From Streptomyces sp. NBC_00670 (GTDB taxonomy: Bacteria > Actinomycetota > Actinomycetes > Streptomycetales > Streptomycetaceae), in contig NZ_CP109017.1 in assembly GCF_036226765.1 (NCBI RefSeq), forward strand, positions 6,201,001 to 6,265,000: a stretch of DNA of 64,000 nucleotides, written 5' to 3'. The stretch's first letter is position 1; each line of letters opens with the position of its first letter. Below are positions 7,083 through 15,550 of the stretch, in pieces. The translations under genes and the position numbers were made by a program. The notes under the pieces were generated by a model. The model did not search any database, was not told where the DNA came from, and worked only from the letters and a program-made list of their open reading frames with translations.

Positions 7083-9101
7083 ATGGCTGACGAACACGCG
7101 GTGATCCGCGCACAGGACGGTCCTTCCCGCCTTTCCCGCAGGAGCTTCGCGGCAGTGGCGGGAACGGCCGCCGCGGCGACCGCCCTGACCACGGGGCCCG
7201 CCACGGCCCTGCCCGTACCGGCGGCCCCGGCCGCCCCTACCGCCCCGGCCGCGTCCGGCCCCGGCTTCGACCGGTGTCTCGCCGTCGCCCGCGCACTGCT
7301 CGTCCTCGACTCCGACGACCACCAGCTCGTCCCGCGGTACCGCCGCGTCCTCAAGGACGGACTGCCCACCGGGCGGCGCGTTCGGGCCAAGGACGTACTC
7401 GTCGTCGGTGCCGGCCCGGCCGGGCTGGTGGCCGCCTGGCTGCTGAGGGAGGCCGGCCACCGGGTGACGGTCCTCGAGGCCAACGGCAACCGCGTGGGCG
7501 GACGCATCAAGACCTTCCGCAAGGGCGGCCACGAGGGCGCCGAGCAGCCCTTCGCCGATCCCCGCCAGTACGCCGAAGCGGGCGCGATGCGCATCCCCGG
7601 CAGCCACCCCCTGGTGATGGAGCTGATCGACAAGTTCGGCCTGAAGAAGCGGCCCTTCTACTACGTCGACGTCGACTCCGAGGGACGCCCCGTCAACCAC
7701 ACCTGGATCCACGTCAACGGCATCCGCGTGCGGCGCGCCGACTATGCCCGCGCGCCCCGGCGGGTGAACCGGTCCTTCGGCGTCCCCCGGGCCCACTGGG
7801 ACACTCCCGCCGCCACCATCCTGCGCTCCGTGCTGGACCCGGTGCGCGACGAGTTCAGTACCGTCGGCCATGACGGCAAGCGGGTCGACAAGCCGCTCCC
7901 GGAGCGGCTGCGGGGCTGGGCCCGGGTGGTGCAGCGGTTCGGCGACTGGTCGATGTTCCGCTTCCTGACCGAACACGCCGGCCTCGACGAGCGGACCGTC
8001 GACCTGATCGGCACCCTGGAGAACCTCACCTCACGGCTGCCCCTGTCCTTCATCCACAGCTTCATCGGGTCCTCCCTCATCAGCCCCGACACCCCCTTCT
8101 ACGAACTGACGGGCGGCACGGCCGTGTTGCCGGACGCCCTCCTGGAACGGGTGCGCAAGGACGTGCGGTTCGACCGGCGCGTCACGCGCATCGAGTACCA
8201 CCACCCCGACCGCTCCTCCTCGGACACCGAGCACGTCCGGGACAAGGGACCGCACGTATGGGTGGACACCGTCTCCGAGGGCCGCGAAGGCCCCGTCGTG
8301 CGCGAGCAGTTCACCGCGGACGCCGCCGTGATCACGGTGCCCTTCGCCGGACTGCGCCACGTGCAGATCGCCCCGCCCCTGTCGTACCGCAAGCGCCGTG
8401 CGGTCACCGAACTGCACTACGACAGCGCGACCAAGGTGCTGCTGGAGTTCAGCCGCCGCTGGTGGGAGTTCGACGAGGCCGACTGGAAGCGTGAGCTGCG
8501 CGCCATCGACCCGGGCCTCTACGACGCCTACCGCACCGGCCGCGCCGCCGCGGACGGCAGCCTGCTCGGCGCCCACCCCTCCGTGCCCCACGGACACATC
8601 ACGGCCGGTCAGCGCACCCACTACGCCGCCAACCGCGCGCTCGCGCGCGACGAGCCGGAGGCGGCCCACGTCGTGGGCGGCGGCTCGCTCTCGGACAACG
8701 CCAACCGGTTCATGTACCACCCCTCCCACCCGGTTCCCGGCAGCGCGGGAGGTGTGGTGCTCGCCTCCTACAGCTGGGCGGACGACGCGATGCGCTGGGA
8801 CTCCCTGGACGACGAGGCACGGTATCCGCACGCCCTGTGCGGCCTCCAGCAGGTCTACGGCCGCCGCATCGAGGTCTTCTACACCGGCGCGGGACGCACC
8901 CAGAGCTGGCTGCGCGACCCCTACGCCTACGGGGAGGCGTCCGTACTCCTGCCCGGCCAGCACACGGAGTTGCTGTCGGCCATCCCCACGGCCGAGGGAC
9001 CGCTGCACTTCGCCGGGGACCACACGTCCGTCAAACCGGCGTGGATCGAGGGGGCCGTGGAGTCCGCGGTGCGGGCGGCCCTGGAGATCCACACCACCTG
9101 A
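7083..9101 (+). CDS. Secreted flavin amine/L-amino-acid oxidase, L-glutamate-oxidase-like
   Basis: The 672-aa protein begins with a Tat-type signal (LSRRSFAAVAG at residues 17-27, then an Ala-rich core to about 50). A FAD-binding motif VLVVGAGPAGLVAAWLL lies near 107, followed by LEANGNRVGGRIKTF. Stretches such as YAEAGAMRIPGSHPL, SATKVLLEFSRRWWEF, GRRIEVFYTGAG and HFAGDHTSVKPAWIEGAVE closely resemble Streptomyces L-glutamate oxidase as I know it. The expected reaction is oxidative deamination of an amino acid with release of 2-oxo acid, ammonia and hydrogen peroxide, outside the membrane. The substrate could be glutamate or another L-amino acid. The ribosome-binding site before ATG 7083 is weak. 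A strong hairpin follows the gene at 9216-9257. Confidence 0.9.
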   Translation: MADEHAVIRAQDGPSRLSRRSFAAVAGTAAAATALTTGPATALPVPAAPAAPTAPAASGPGFDRCLAVARALLVLDSDDHQLVPRYRRVLKDGLPTGRRVRAKDVLVVGAGPAGLVAAWLLREAGHRVTVLEANGNRVGGRIKTFRKGGHEGAEQPFADPRQYAEAGAMRIPGSHPLVMELIDKFGLKKRPFYYVDVDSEGRPVNHTWIHVNGIRVRRADYARAPRRVNRSFGVPRAHWDTPAATILRSVLDPVRDEFSTVGHDGKRVDKPLPERLRGWARVVQRFGDWSMFRFLTEHAGLDERTVDLIGTLENLTSRLPLSFIHSFIGSSLISPDTPFYELTGGTAVLPDALLERVRKDVRFDRRVTRIEYHHPDRSSSDTEHVRDKGPHVWVDTVSEGREGPVVREQFTADAAVITVPFAGLRHVQIAPPLSYRKRRAVTELHYDSATKVLLEFSRRWWEFDEADWKRELRAIDPGLYDAYRTGRAAADGSLLGAHPSVPHGHITAGQRTHYAANRALARDEPEAAHVVGGGSLSDNANRFMYHPSHPVPGSAGGVVLASYSWADDAMRWDSLDDEARYPHALCGLQQVYGRRIEVFYTGAGRTQSWLRDPYAYGEASVLLPGQHTELLSAIPTAEGPLHFAGDHTSVKPAWIEGAVESAVRAALEIHTT

Positions 9102-9186
9102 GCCGCGGCGCGGGCGCCGGCCCGGCCGCACGGGGAGGTGTCCACACACGCCGGTGCCTGCCCGCCGTCGCCTCCGCGTCGCCCGG

Positions 9187-9257
9187 CCCTCCCCGCGCTC
9201 CCCTCACGGAGCGCGGGGAGGGCAGGCGCCGGCCCCGGGACCGGCGCCTGCCCTCCC
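9187..9257. terminator. Bidirectional terminator with two competing hairpins
   Basis: Two perfect inverted repeats overlap between convergent genes: a 15-bp stem (9187-9201 with 9208-9222) and a 17-bp stem (9216-9232 with 9241-9257). They share 9216-9222, so only one can form fully at a time. The 17-bp stem has loop CCCCGGGA. Position and strength indicate transcription termination on both strands. Confidence 0.85.
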
Positions 9258-9331
9258 GGTCGACCTGGATGTTCCATCCGCCGCTGTCGCCCGCGGCTTC
9301 CGCGTCCGAACCGCTCGGACGTGACGTGCTC

Positions 9332-10153
9332 CTACACCTTCCGGGCCAGCCCGGCGGCGATGAGGCGCTGCCAGACGGTGAGTTCCTGTTCGCCGCCGCC
9401 GTCGCCCCACGGGCTCTCGACCGTCTCCGGACGCCACAGGGACGCGGGCACTATCCCGGGCTCGAGGATCTCCAGCCCGTCCAGCAGCGCCTCGATCTCC
9501 TTGTCCGTGCGCCACCGGCCGCGGCCGAAGGTCTGCTGGAGGACGCGTTCGGCCTCCTCGGTCTCCGGGTTGTTGCCGGAGCGGAAGTGGCTGACGAAGA
9601 AGTAGCTCCCGGCCGCCACGTGGTCGCGCCAGTGGCGCACGATTCCGGCCGGGTCCTCCTCGTCGTTGACGTGGTGGAGGATCGCGCTGAACATGACGGC
9701 GACGGGGCGGTCGAAGTCGATCAGTTCGAGCGTGTCCGGGTGGTTGCGGACGCCCTCGGGGTCGCGCACGTCCGCCCGTACCACCCGTGTCCGGTCGTTC
9801 TGCTCCAGCAGCGCCCGGCCGTGGACCAGTACCTGGGGGTCGATGTCGACGTACACGACCCGGGACTCGGGCGCGTGCCGCTGGGCCACCTGATGGACGT
9901 TGTCGGCGGTCGGGAGGCCGCTGCCGAGGTCGACGAACTGCCGTATCCCGGTCGTCGTCGCGATCTCCGCGACCGCCCGGGTCAGGGCCGCGCGGTTGGC
10001 GAAGGCGATGGCCACCGAGCCGGGCAGATCGCGCTTGAACACGTCGCCGACCTCGCGGTCCGACGCGTAGTTGTCCTTGCCGCCGAGCAGGTAGTCATAC
10101 ACGCGTGCGATGCTGGGCCTGCTGGGGTCGATGGAGCTGCCTTCAACCGTCAT
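9332..10153 (-). CDS. SAM-dependent methyltransferase, DUF574 (Methyltransf_19) type
   Basis: This 273-aa protein begins MTVEGSSIDPSRPSIARVYD followed by YLLGGKDNYASDREV, the signature opening of the actinobacterial DUF574 family. It contains the SAM-binding motif FVDLGSGLPT near 75 and the acidic motif VVYVDIDPQV near 101. ADVRDP and VMFSAILHHVNDEEDP follow. The length matches the family. The members are abundant in Streptomyces and their substrates are mostly unknown. I chose ATG 10153 because the family start motif sits there and GGATGGGGGC precedes it. A longer in-frame opening to 10384 is not protein-like and would cover the promoter of the divergent gene. Confidence 0.9.
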   Translation of the reverse strand: MTVEGSSIDPSRPSIARVYDYLLGGKDNYASDREVGDVFKRDLPGSVAIAFANRAALTRAVAEIATTTGIRQFVDLGSGLPTADNVHQVAQRHAPESRVVYVDIDPQVLVHGRALLEQNDRTRVVRADVRDPEGVRNHPDTLELIDFDRPVAVMFSAILHHVNDEEDPAGIVRHWRDHVAAGSYFFVSHFRSGNNPETEEAERVLQQTFGRGRWRTDKEIEALLDGLEILEPGIVPASLWRPETVESPWGDGGGEQELTVWQRLIAAGLARKV

Positions 10154-10270
10154 GCCCCCATCCTCTCCCGCACGTCCGCCCGCCGACCAGCACTTTGGCG
10201 TACCGGGAAGGGGAGAGCGCCGTCCGGCGCCGACCGCACACCTTCCCCTCCACCCCGCCCGATGGCACGT

Positions 10271-10310
10271 GCCGTATACATTTATTAACATTGCGCGCAC
10301 TGTGTACCAC
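10271..10310. promoter_or_regulatory. AT-rich patch with imperfect inverted repeat
   Basis: An unusually AT-rich stretch for this genome lies in the divergent intergenic region. It is bounded by GTATACA and TGTGTAC half-sites (6 of 7 bases match as an inverted repeat). It may be an operator serving the methylase gene or the divergent methyltransferase gene. No regulator can be named. Confidence 0.35.
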
Positions 10311-10326
10311 ATCAACACGTTTGCCA

Positions 10327-10355
10327 TTGAGGCGGATCTGTTACCCGTGTACGGT
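10327..10355 (+). promoter_or_regulatory. Vegetative-type promoter for the DNA-methylase gene, probably leaderless
   Basis: TTGAGG (10327-10332) and TACGGT (10350-10355) are spaced by 17 nt, close to the housekeeping sigma consensus of Streptomyces. The -10 element ends 7 nt before ATG 10363, so transcription should begin at or next to the start codon. The absence of a good ribosome-binding site agrees with a leaderless message. Confidence 0.6.
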
Positions 10356-10362
10356 GACCCAC

Positions 10363-12021
10363 ATGACGGACAACGCCGCTTCATCCGCCGGTCCGCTGGT
10401 CTCCGGCGCCGAGATCGCGCGGCTCGCGGGGGTGACCAGAGCGGCGGTCTCCAACTGGCGGCGGCGTTACGACGACTTCCCGCTGCCCGCCGGCGGCGGC
10501 GCCCACAGCCCGCTGTTCGCCCTCACCGAGGTGCAGGCCTGGCTGGACCGGCAGCGCAAGGGGCAGGAGGTCTCGGACGAGGTCCAGCTGTGGCAGGCGC
10601 TGCGCAGCGCCTACGGCGACGAGATGATCCGCGGGCTCGCCGATGTCGCCCAGGTGCTCTCCGCACCGTCGGACGAGACCCCGGACCGGCTTCCCGCGGA
10701 GGCGGCCCGCCTGGTGCGCACCCTGGCGGCGGACACCTCCGCGCACGACGTGGTGACCGCTCTCGTCGAACGCCTCACCGACTCCGTCCGCAGGGCCGGT
10801 TCGGACCAGATCACCTCCCCGCGCGTCGTCCGCGCCGTACGGCACTTCGCGGGCGAACCGGCGGCCGACGCCACGCTCCTCGACCCCGCCTGCGGCATCG
10901 GCACGCTCCTCCTCGCCGTCGGCCCCGAGCGGGGACCGAAGCGGCACGGCCAGGAGGCCGACGCCGACAGCGCCCGCTTCGCCCGGCTGCGCGCCCGCCT
11001 CACCGGACGCGGCGGCGTCGAGATCGAGACGGGCGACTCCCTGCGCGACGACCGCCTGCCGGAGCTCAGGGCCGACCTCGTCGTCTGCGACCCACCGGTG
11101 GCCGACTCCGACTGGGGCCGTGAGGAACTCCTCCTCGACCCCCGCTGGGAACTGGGCACTCCGTCCCGGGCCGAGGGCGAACTCGCCTGGCTCCAGCACG
11201 CCTACGCCCACACCGCACCCGGCGGCCGGGTCCTCATGGTGATGTCCGCCTCCGTCGCCTACCGCAAGGCCGGCCGCCGCATCCGGGCCGAACTCGTCCG
11301 CCGGGGCATCCTCACCCAGGTCACCGCCCTGCCCCCGGGCACGGCCGTCTCCCACGCGCTGCCCGTGCACCTGTGGCAGCTGCGCCGCCCGCTCTCCCCG
11401 GGTGACGCCGCCACGCACGTCCGCATGGTCGACCTGACCACGAACGACCCCGACGGCACGCTCGAGGCACGGCCCGACCAGTGCGCCGACGTGGCGCTGA
11501 TCGACCTCCTCAACGACACCGTCGACCTCACCCCGGGCCGCCACGTCGTGGAGACCCACCGCGAGTACGCCGCCGAGTACGAGGCGCTGCGCGCGGAACT
11601 GGCCGAGCAGGTACGGGCCTTGGCCCAACTGCTGCCGGCGCTCACCGGCGCCGACGGCCCCGGCATCCAGGACGGCCCCACGGTCAGCGTCGCCGACCTC
11701 GCGCGCGCCGGGCTCGTCGCCTACGGCACACCCGAGCCCGCCTCCGTCAGCGACCAGCTCGACACGGACTTCCTGCGCGGCTTCCTGCGCAGCGCCGCCA
11801 ACAACCGGCGCTCCACCAGCGCGAGCGGCACGTTCCGCCTGGACGGCAAGGGCGCACGCGTCCCGCAGATGGACATCGACGAACAACGCCGGTACGGCGC
11901 GGCGTTCCGCGCCCTGCGGGAGTTCGAGGAACGGGCCGGGCGAGTGGCGGAGCTCAGCCGCGAGGCGGCGGCACTGGCGCGGGACGGGTTGGGCAACGGG
12001 GCGTTGCGGCCGGGGGACTGA
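10363..12021 (+). CDS. HTH-fused N6 DNA methylase (HsdM-like)
   Basis: The 552-aa protein starts with a helix-turn-helix (VSGAEIARLAGVTRAAVSNW, residues 14-33) of the MerR/AlpA style. An HsdM-like adenine methylase domain follows, with SAM motif I LLDPACGIGTLLL near 172 and motif IV VVCDPPVADSDWG near 240. The usual (D/N)PP(Y/F) motif has valine in place of the aromatic residue, so activity is uncertain. The C-terminal part has a helical target-recognition-like region. It stands alone, without a recognisable restriction or specificity gene in the same operon, and is convergent with the McrBC-helicase operon. It may be a solitary epigenetic methylase or a DNA-binding regulator derived from one. 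Confidence 0.8.
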   Translation: MTDNAASSAGPLVSGAEIARLAGVTRAAVSNWRRRYDDFPLPAGGGAHSPLFALTEVQAWLDRQRKGQEVSDEVQLWQALRSAYGDEMIRGLADVAQVLSAPSDETPDRLPAEAARLVRTLAADTSAHDVVTALVERLTDSVRRAGSDQITSPRVVRAVRHFAGEPAADATLLDPACGIGTLLLAVGPERGPKRHGQEADADSARFARLRARLTGRGGVEIETGDSLRDDRLPELRADLVVCDPPVADSDWGREELLLDPRWELGTPSRAEGELAWLQHAYAHTAPGGRVLMVMSASVAYRKAGRRIRAELVRRGILTQVTALPPGTAVSHALPVHLWQLRRPLSPGDAATHVRMVDLTTNDPDGTLEARPDQCADVALIDLLNDTVDLTPGRHVVETHREYAAEYEALRAELAEQVRALAQLLPALTGADGPGIQDGPTVSVADLARAGLVAYGTPEPASVSDQLDTDFLRGFLRSAANNRRSTSASGTFRLDGKGARVPQMDIDEQRRYGAAFRALREFEERAGRVAELSREAAALARDGLGNGALRPGD

Positions 12022-12069
12022 GGCGGGGAAAGGGGGAGCGGACCGGGGCGGGGCCCGGCCGTCGCCCCC

Positions 12070-12092
12070 GGGTCCCTCATGACGCGGGACCC
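12070..12092. terminator. Hairpin between convergent methylase and helicase genes
   Basis: A perfect 7-bp inverted repeat (GGGTCCC, 9-nt loop, GGGACCC) begins right after the stop of the leftward helicase gene. It lies about 50 nt after the stop of the rightward methylase gene. Position suggests a shared terminator. Confidence 0.6.
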
Positions 12093-12093
12093 G

Positions 12094-14250
12094 TCACCGC
12101 TCCCGCGGTACGAACGGGCTCCCCGTCCCGCTCCACGACACCGCCAGCGCCTCCCGCGCCCTCGTGCAGGCCACGAACAGCAGGCACCGCTCGCGCAGCA
12201 GGTCCGACTCGTGCTGCAACGCGTCCACCGCCGCCGGTGTCACCTCGCGGGTGAACGGCACCGCGCTCGCCGTCGCCCCCAGCACCGCCACGCACCGGAA
12301 CTCCAGCCCCTTCATGGCGTGCATGGTGGCCAGCCGTACGCCCTCCTCGTCCGCCCCCGGGTTGTCCCGGACCCGGACCACCGGCACCCCGGCCGCGCGC
12401 AGCCGGTCGTACGCCTTGTCGAGCAGCACGTTGAAACGGGCGCACACGCCGATCTCGGACGGTCGGATGCCCTGCGCGATCCACCCCCGCACCCGCTCGA
12501 CGAGCGCCGCGACCTCCGCCGTCTCCGAGCCGTACCCGTCCACGTGCGGTCTGCGGCCGTGCAGCAGGGACCGGTAGCCGGCCAGGGTGTCGGAGCCCTC
12601 GCCGCTGAGGTCGTCGACCGTCACCGGCGTCATGATCCCCGTCGACCAGGTCAGGATCTCCTCCGTACTGCGGTAGTTGACGCGCAGCCGGTGGGTGCGG
12701 CCGGCGACCGGGATGCCCAGGGAGCCGAGCGACACCTTCGCGTCGTAGATCCGCTGGTGCGGGTCGCCCGTGAGGAACAGGTCGTCGCTGCCGGGCCGTA
12801 CGGCGCCGCGCAGCACCCGCCACTGCGCGGGGTGCAGGTCCTGCGCCTCGTCGACGACGACGTGGTCGTGCGTCGGGGCGGAGGCGGACAGCAGTTCGGC
12901 CGCGCGGGCGCACACCTTCAGGTAGGTCGTGGCCCCGCGGTCGCGCAGCATCCGCTCGAACAGTTCGACGGCCGGCCACAGCTGCTCCCGTCTGACGGGG
13001 GACAGCGCGCTGCCGCGGCCCCGCCGGGAGGCGGCCCGGTAGGCGTCGAGGGTGCGCAGGTCCTGGGCGAGGATCACATGCCGGTACTCCTGCGCCAGGA
13101 ACTGCTCCGTCCACGGCAGGCCGAGCTGCTTGACGACGCGCTGCCACACCTGCCGTTCGTCGCGGTCGCCGACGGGAGAGGGCGCCCTGCCGTCGAGACG
13201 GGTGACGACGGCGTGCGCGTACGCGTTGACCGTCGTCACCTCGACCCGGTCGAGCGGTGCCGCGCCGCCGTCGCCGCCGCTGCCCAGGAGGAGGGCGAGG
13301 TTCTCGCGGAGCGAGGCGGCCAGCGCGTTGGTGTACGTGGTGAGCAGGATGCGGCTGTCGGGGGAACGGGTCAGCAGATGCTTGACGCGGTGCAGGGCCG
13401 CGACCGTCTTTCCGGTGCCCGGACCGCCGGTGACCTGCACCGGCCCGCCGTACGACACCCGGTAGGCCACCCGCCGCTGCGAGGGGTGCAGGAACACCCG
13501 CCAGGCGGCGAACGGCTTCTCCAGGATGTCGGCCAGCTCCTCCGGCCCGCTGACCAGCGTGATCCGGCTGCGGGTGTTGGCGATGGCGGCGGCCAGGCTC
13601 TCGTCCGGGTCCGGCCCCGCGTCGACGGGACGGCGGGCGGCGACCACGTCCCGGTAGACGACCTCGGGGCTGTACCCGTCGGCCAGGAAGTACAGGACCT
13701 CGTACTGGTCCTCCGGCAGCAGCGTCTGGAAGGCGTCGAGCTGCTGCTTGTCGATGACGGTCCGCACCGCCCGCAACACCTGGTCGTCGACGCCCAGTTC
13801 GCGCAGCACGGTGTCGGAGTACTTGGCGAACAGCAGCGTGGGTGCGGTGGCCGCCGCCTTCTCCAGGGCGGGGGTGAGCTGGTCGATCGCGACGGCGTTG
13901 CGGACCTCCAGCGCGCGGGTCGCCGAGTTCGTCGTGTACAGCCGCTTGGCGGCCCAGGTGTAGGCGTCGTCGTGCGGGACGACGTTGACGAGCAGGAACA
14001 CGTCGCTGCCGTCGTCGGGGGCGAGGACGACACCGCGCCAGAAGTCGTTGATGCGGATGGTCCGCATCCGGGTGTCGGCGGCCTTCTCGACCGACTCCAG
14101 GTGCAGCCCCTTGTCCCGCTGCAACTCCGGGACGCTGAGCAGCTGGAACTTCTGCATCGCCTTGCGCACGCCGTTCCGGACGGACTTCTCCAGGGAGTCG
14201 TAGCTCTCCCAGAAGCTGTTGGCGAACGCCAGCTGCGGCACGAGGCCCAC
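12094..14250 (-). CDS. UvrD/Rep-like helicase with RelE-like N-terminal domain
   Basis: The 718-aa protein has an N-terminal segment (about 10-100) whose pattern (GLHLESVEKAADTRMRTIRI, then RGVVLAPDD and LLVNVVPHDDAYTWAAKR) resembles RelE/ParE-fold toxins. The superfamily 1 helicase that follows has Walker A GGPGTGKTVAALHRVKH near 275, VVVDEAQDLHPAQW near 460 and QRIYDAKVSLGS near 500. LRVNYRSTEEIL, MHAMKGLEFR and LLFVACTRAREAL complete the set. It is the last gene of the operon with mcrB and mcrC, 31 nt after mcrC. It probably unwinds DNA during or after McrBC cleavage. Whether the RelE-like part is an active RNase or only a binding fold is unclear. The GTG start is supported by GGGTGGGGA upstream. 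Confidence 0.87.
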   Translation of the reverse strand: MGLVPQLAFANSFWESYDSLEKSVRNGVRKAMQKFQLLSVPELQRDKGLHLESVEKAADTRMRTIRINDFWRGVVLAPDDGSDVFLLVNVVPHDDAYTWAAKRLYTTNSATRALEVRNAVAIDQLTPALEKAAATAPTLLFAKYSDTVLRELGVDDQVLRAVRTVIDKQQLDAFQTLLPEDQYEVLYFLADGYSPEVVYRDVVAARRPVDAGPDPDESLAAAIANTRSRITLVSGPEELADILEKPFAAWRVFLHPSQRRVAYRVSYGGPVQVTGGPGTGKTVAALHRVKHLLTRSPDSRILLTTYTNALAASLRENLALLLGSGGDGGAAPLDRVEVTTVNAYAHAVVTRLDGRAPSPVGDRDERQVWQRVVKQLGLPWTEQFLAQEYRHVILAQDLRTLDAYRAASRRGRGSALSPVRREQLWPAVELFERMLRDRGATTYLKVCARAAELLSASAPTHDHVVVDEAQDLHPAQWRVLRGAVRPGSDDLFLTGDPHQRIYDAKVSLGSLGIPVAGRTHRLRVNYRSTEEILTWSTGIMTPVTVDDLSGEGSDTLAGYRSLLHGRRPHVDGYGSETAEVAALVERVRGWIAQGIRPSEIGVCARFNVLLDKAYDRLRAAGVPVVRVRDNPGADEEGVRLATMHAMKGLEFRCVAVLGATASAVPFTREVTPAAVDALQHESDLLRERCLLFVACTRAREALAVSWSGTGSPFVPRER

Positions 14251-14281
14251 TCCCCACCCTGAACGGACGAAACGCCCTCGA

Positions 14282-15550
14282 TCATACGGGTGAGGGAACC
14301 GCCCGCATCCGGTCTGCCACCTCGCCGATGTCGGCCAGCAGCCCCGCCGGTTCCTGGTCCAGGTCGAGGGCGTGCTGGTGGATCAGGACGCCCGCGTGGC
14401 GCACCCGGTGGGCGGCGTGCGCGGCGTTGCCCTTCGCGTAGACCAGGTGCCCTTCGGGCAGGCCGAGCGCGGTGCAGTACGCCAGCATCTGGTACAGGTC
14501 GGCCTCGGGGAAACCGCCCGGCCTCCGTGCCTTGTTCACAGCTCTCTCCGCCTTGTACTTGGCGTCCGCGACCGCGCACGGGGTGCCGTCCGGCCCGTAG
14601 AGCACGAAGTCGGGCCGCATCCGGACGACCGACGCCTCGTCGAGGGTGTGGGCGTCCTGCAACCGGGCCGTGTGCCCCGAGCCGCGCACCGCCTCGCGCA
14701 GGGCGCGGGTCACGAAGTCCTCGAAGAGCCGGTTCATGTCGAACAGGAACCCCTCGATGCGCAGTCCGCCGGGCGCGTGCTCGGGCGAGGCGTCGTCCAG
14801 GACGGCACCGGCCAGGCGCAGCGCCTGGTGGTAGCGGGCGTTGAGGCGGGTCGGCCGCCAGTCCGGCAGCCGCTGGCCGCGGATGACGGGGGTGACGTCC
14901 GCGAGCCGGGCCCGCTGGTGCAGCAGCCGGCGCCGCACCTCGCGCGGCACGCCGGGCAGCCGCAGCAGACGCTCCACCGCCGTGCGCAGCAGGCGGTTCT
15001 CGGCGATGTCGGTGGTGAACTCGTCGTACGCCACCTCCACCGGCGGCATCGCGCCGAACCGACGCCGGATCTGTTCGGCCTCCCGGACGCGGCCGCGTAC
15101 GACCAGGGCGCTCTCCACCGTCTCCCGGTAGCCCTGGAGCAGGCCCTGCCGCAGGGCCCGGTCGACCTGCCGTTCGACGGCGTGGGCGAGCGCCGGGAGC
15201 AGCTCCCGGTGCCCGGCGACGTCGACCTCCCCCTCCCGCCAGGGACCCTTCGGGTCGAGGCTGTAGCCGAGCAGGAAGAACAGCCGGGCGATCGGCACCT
15301 TGGGGGCGACCCGCACGGTCACGGGCTCCCCGGCCCCCGGCACGGTGACGGCCACCGCGCCGACCTTGCTGCCGGCACGCAGCGACCAGCGCCCGGGCGT
15401 GTACGGGTCAGGGGCCGCGTCCACGACGCTCCCGGCCGCGAGGGCCCGCCCCACCGCGTCGGGCAGGGCGACGCTGCGGGCCGGGCCGTGCTCGACGAGC
15501 TCGATGCTCCGGGCCCGCCCGTGCTCGACCGGCTCGACGACCGCGCTCAC
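14282..15550 (-). CDS. mcrC: McrC-like nuclease subunit of McrBC restriction
   Basis: The 422-aa protein has the McrC layout: an N-terminal beta-rich part with VRVAPKVPIARLFFLLGY, a central helical part (TDIAENRLLRTAVERLL) and a C-terminal PD-(D/E)XK nuclease. The nuclease core reads MRPDFVLYGPDGTPC near 308-322 followed by AVADAKYK near 324-331, giving the D and D-x-K catalytic residues. The GTG start overlaps the mcrB stop (GTGA, 15550-15547), which indicates translational coupling. The expected role is cleavage of modified DNA in complex with the McrB motor. Confidence 0.9.
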   Translation of the reverse strand: MSAVVEPVEHGRARSIELVEHGPARSVALPDAVGRALAAGSVVDAAPDPYTPGRWSLRAGSKVGAVAVTVPGAGEPVTVRVAPKVPIARLFFLLGYSLDPKGPWREGEVDVAGHRELLPALAHAVERQVDRALRQGLLQGYRETVESALVVRGRVREAEQIRRRFGAMPPVEVAYDEFTTDIAENRLLRTAVERLLRLPGVPREVRRRLLHQRARLADVTPVIRGQRLPDWRPTRLNARYHQALRLAGAVLDDASPEHAPGGLRIEGFLFDMNRLFEDFVTRALREAVRGSGHTARLQDAHTLDEASVVRMRPDFVLYGPDGTPCAVADAKYKAERAVNKARRPGGFPEADLYQMLAYCTALGLPEGHLVYAKGNAAHAAHRVRHAGVLIHQHALDLDQEPAGLLADIGEVADRMRAVPSPV

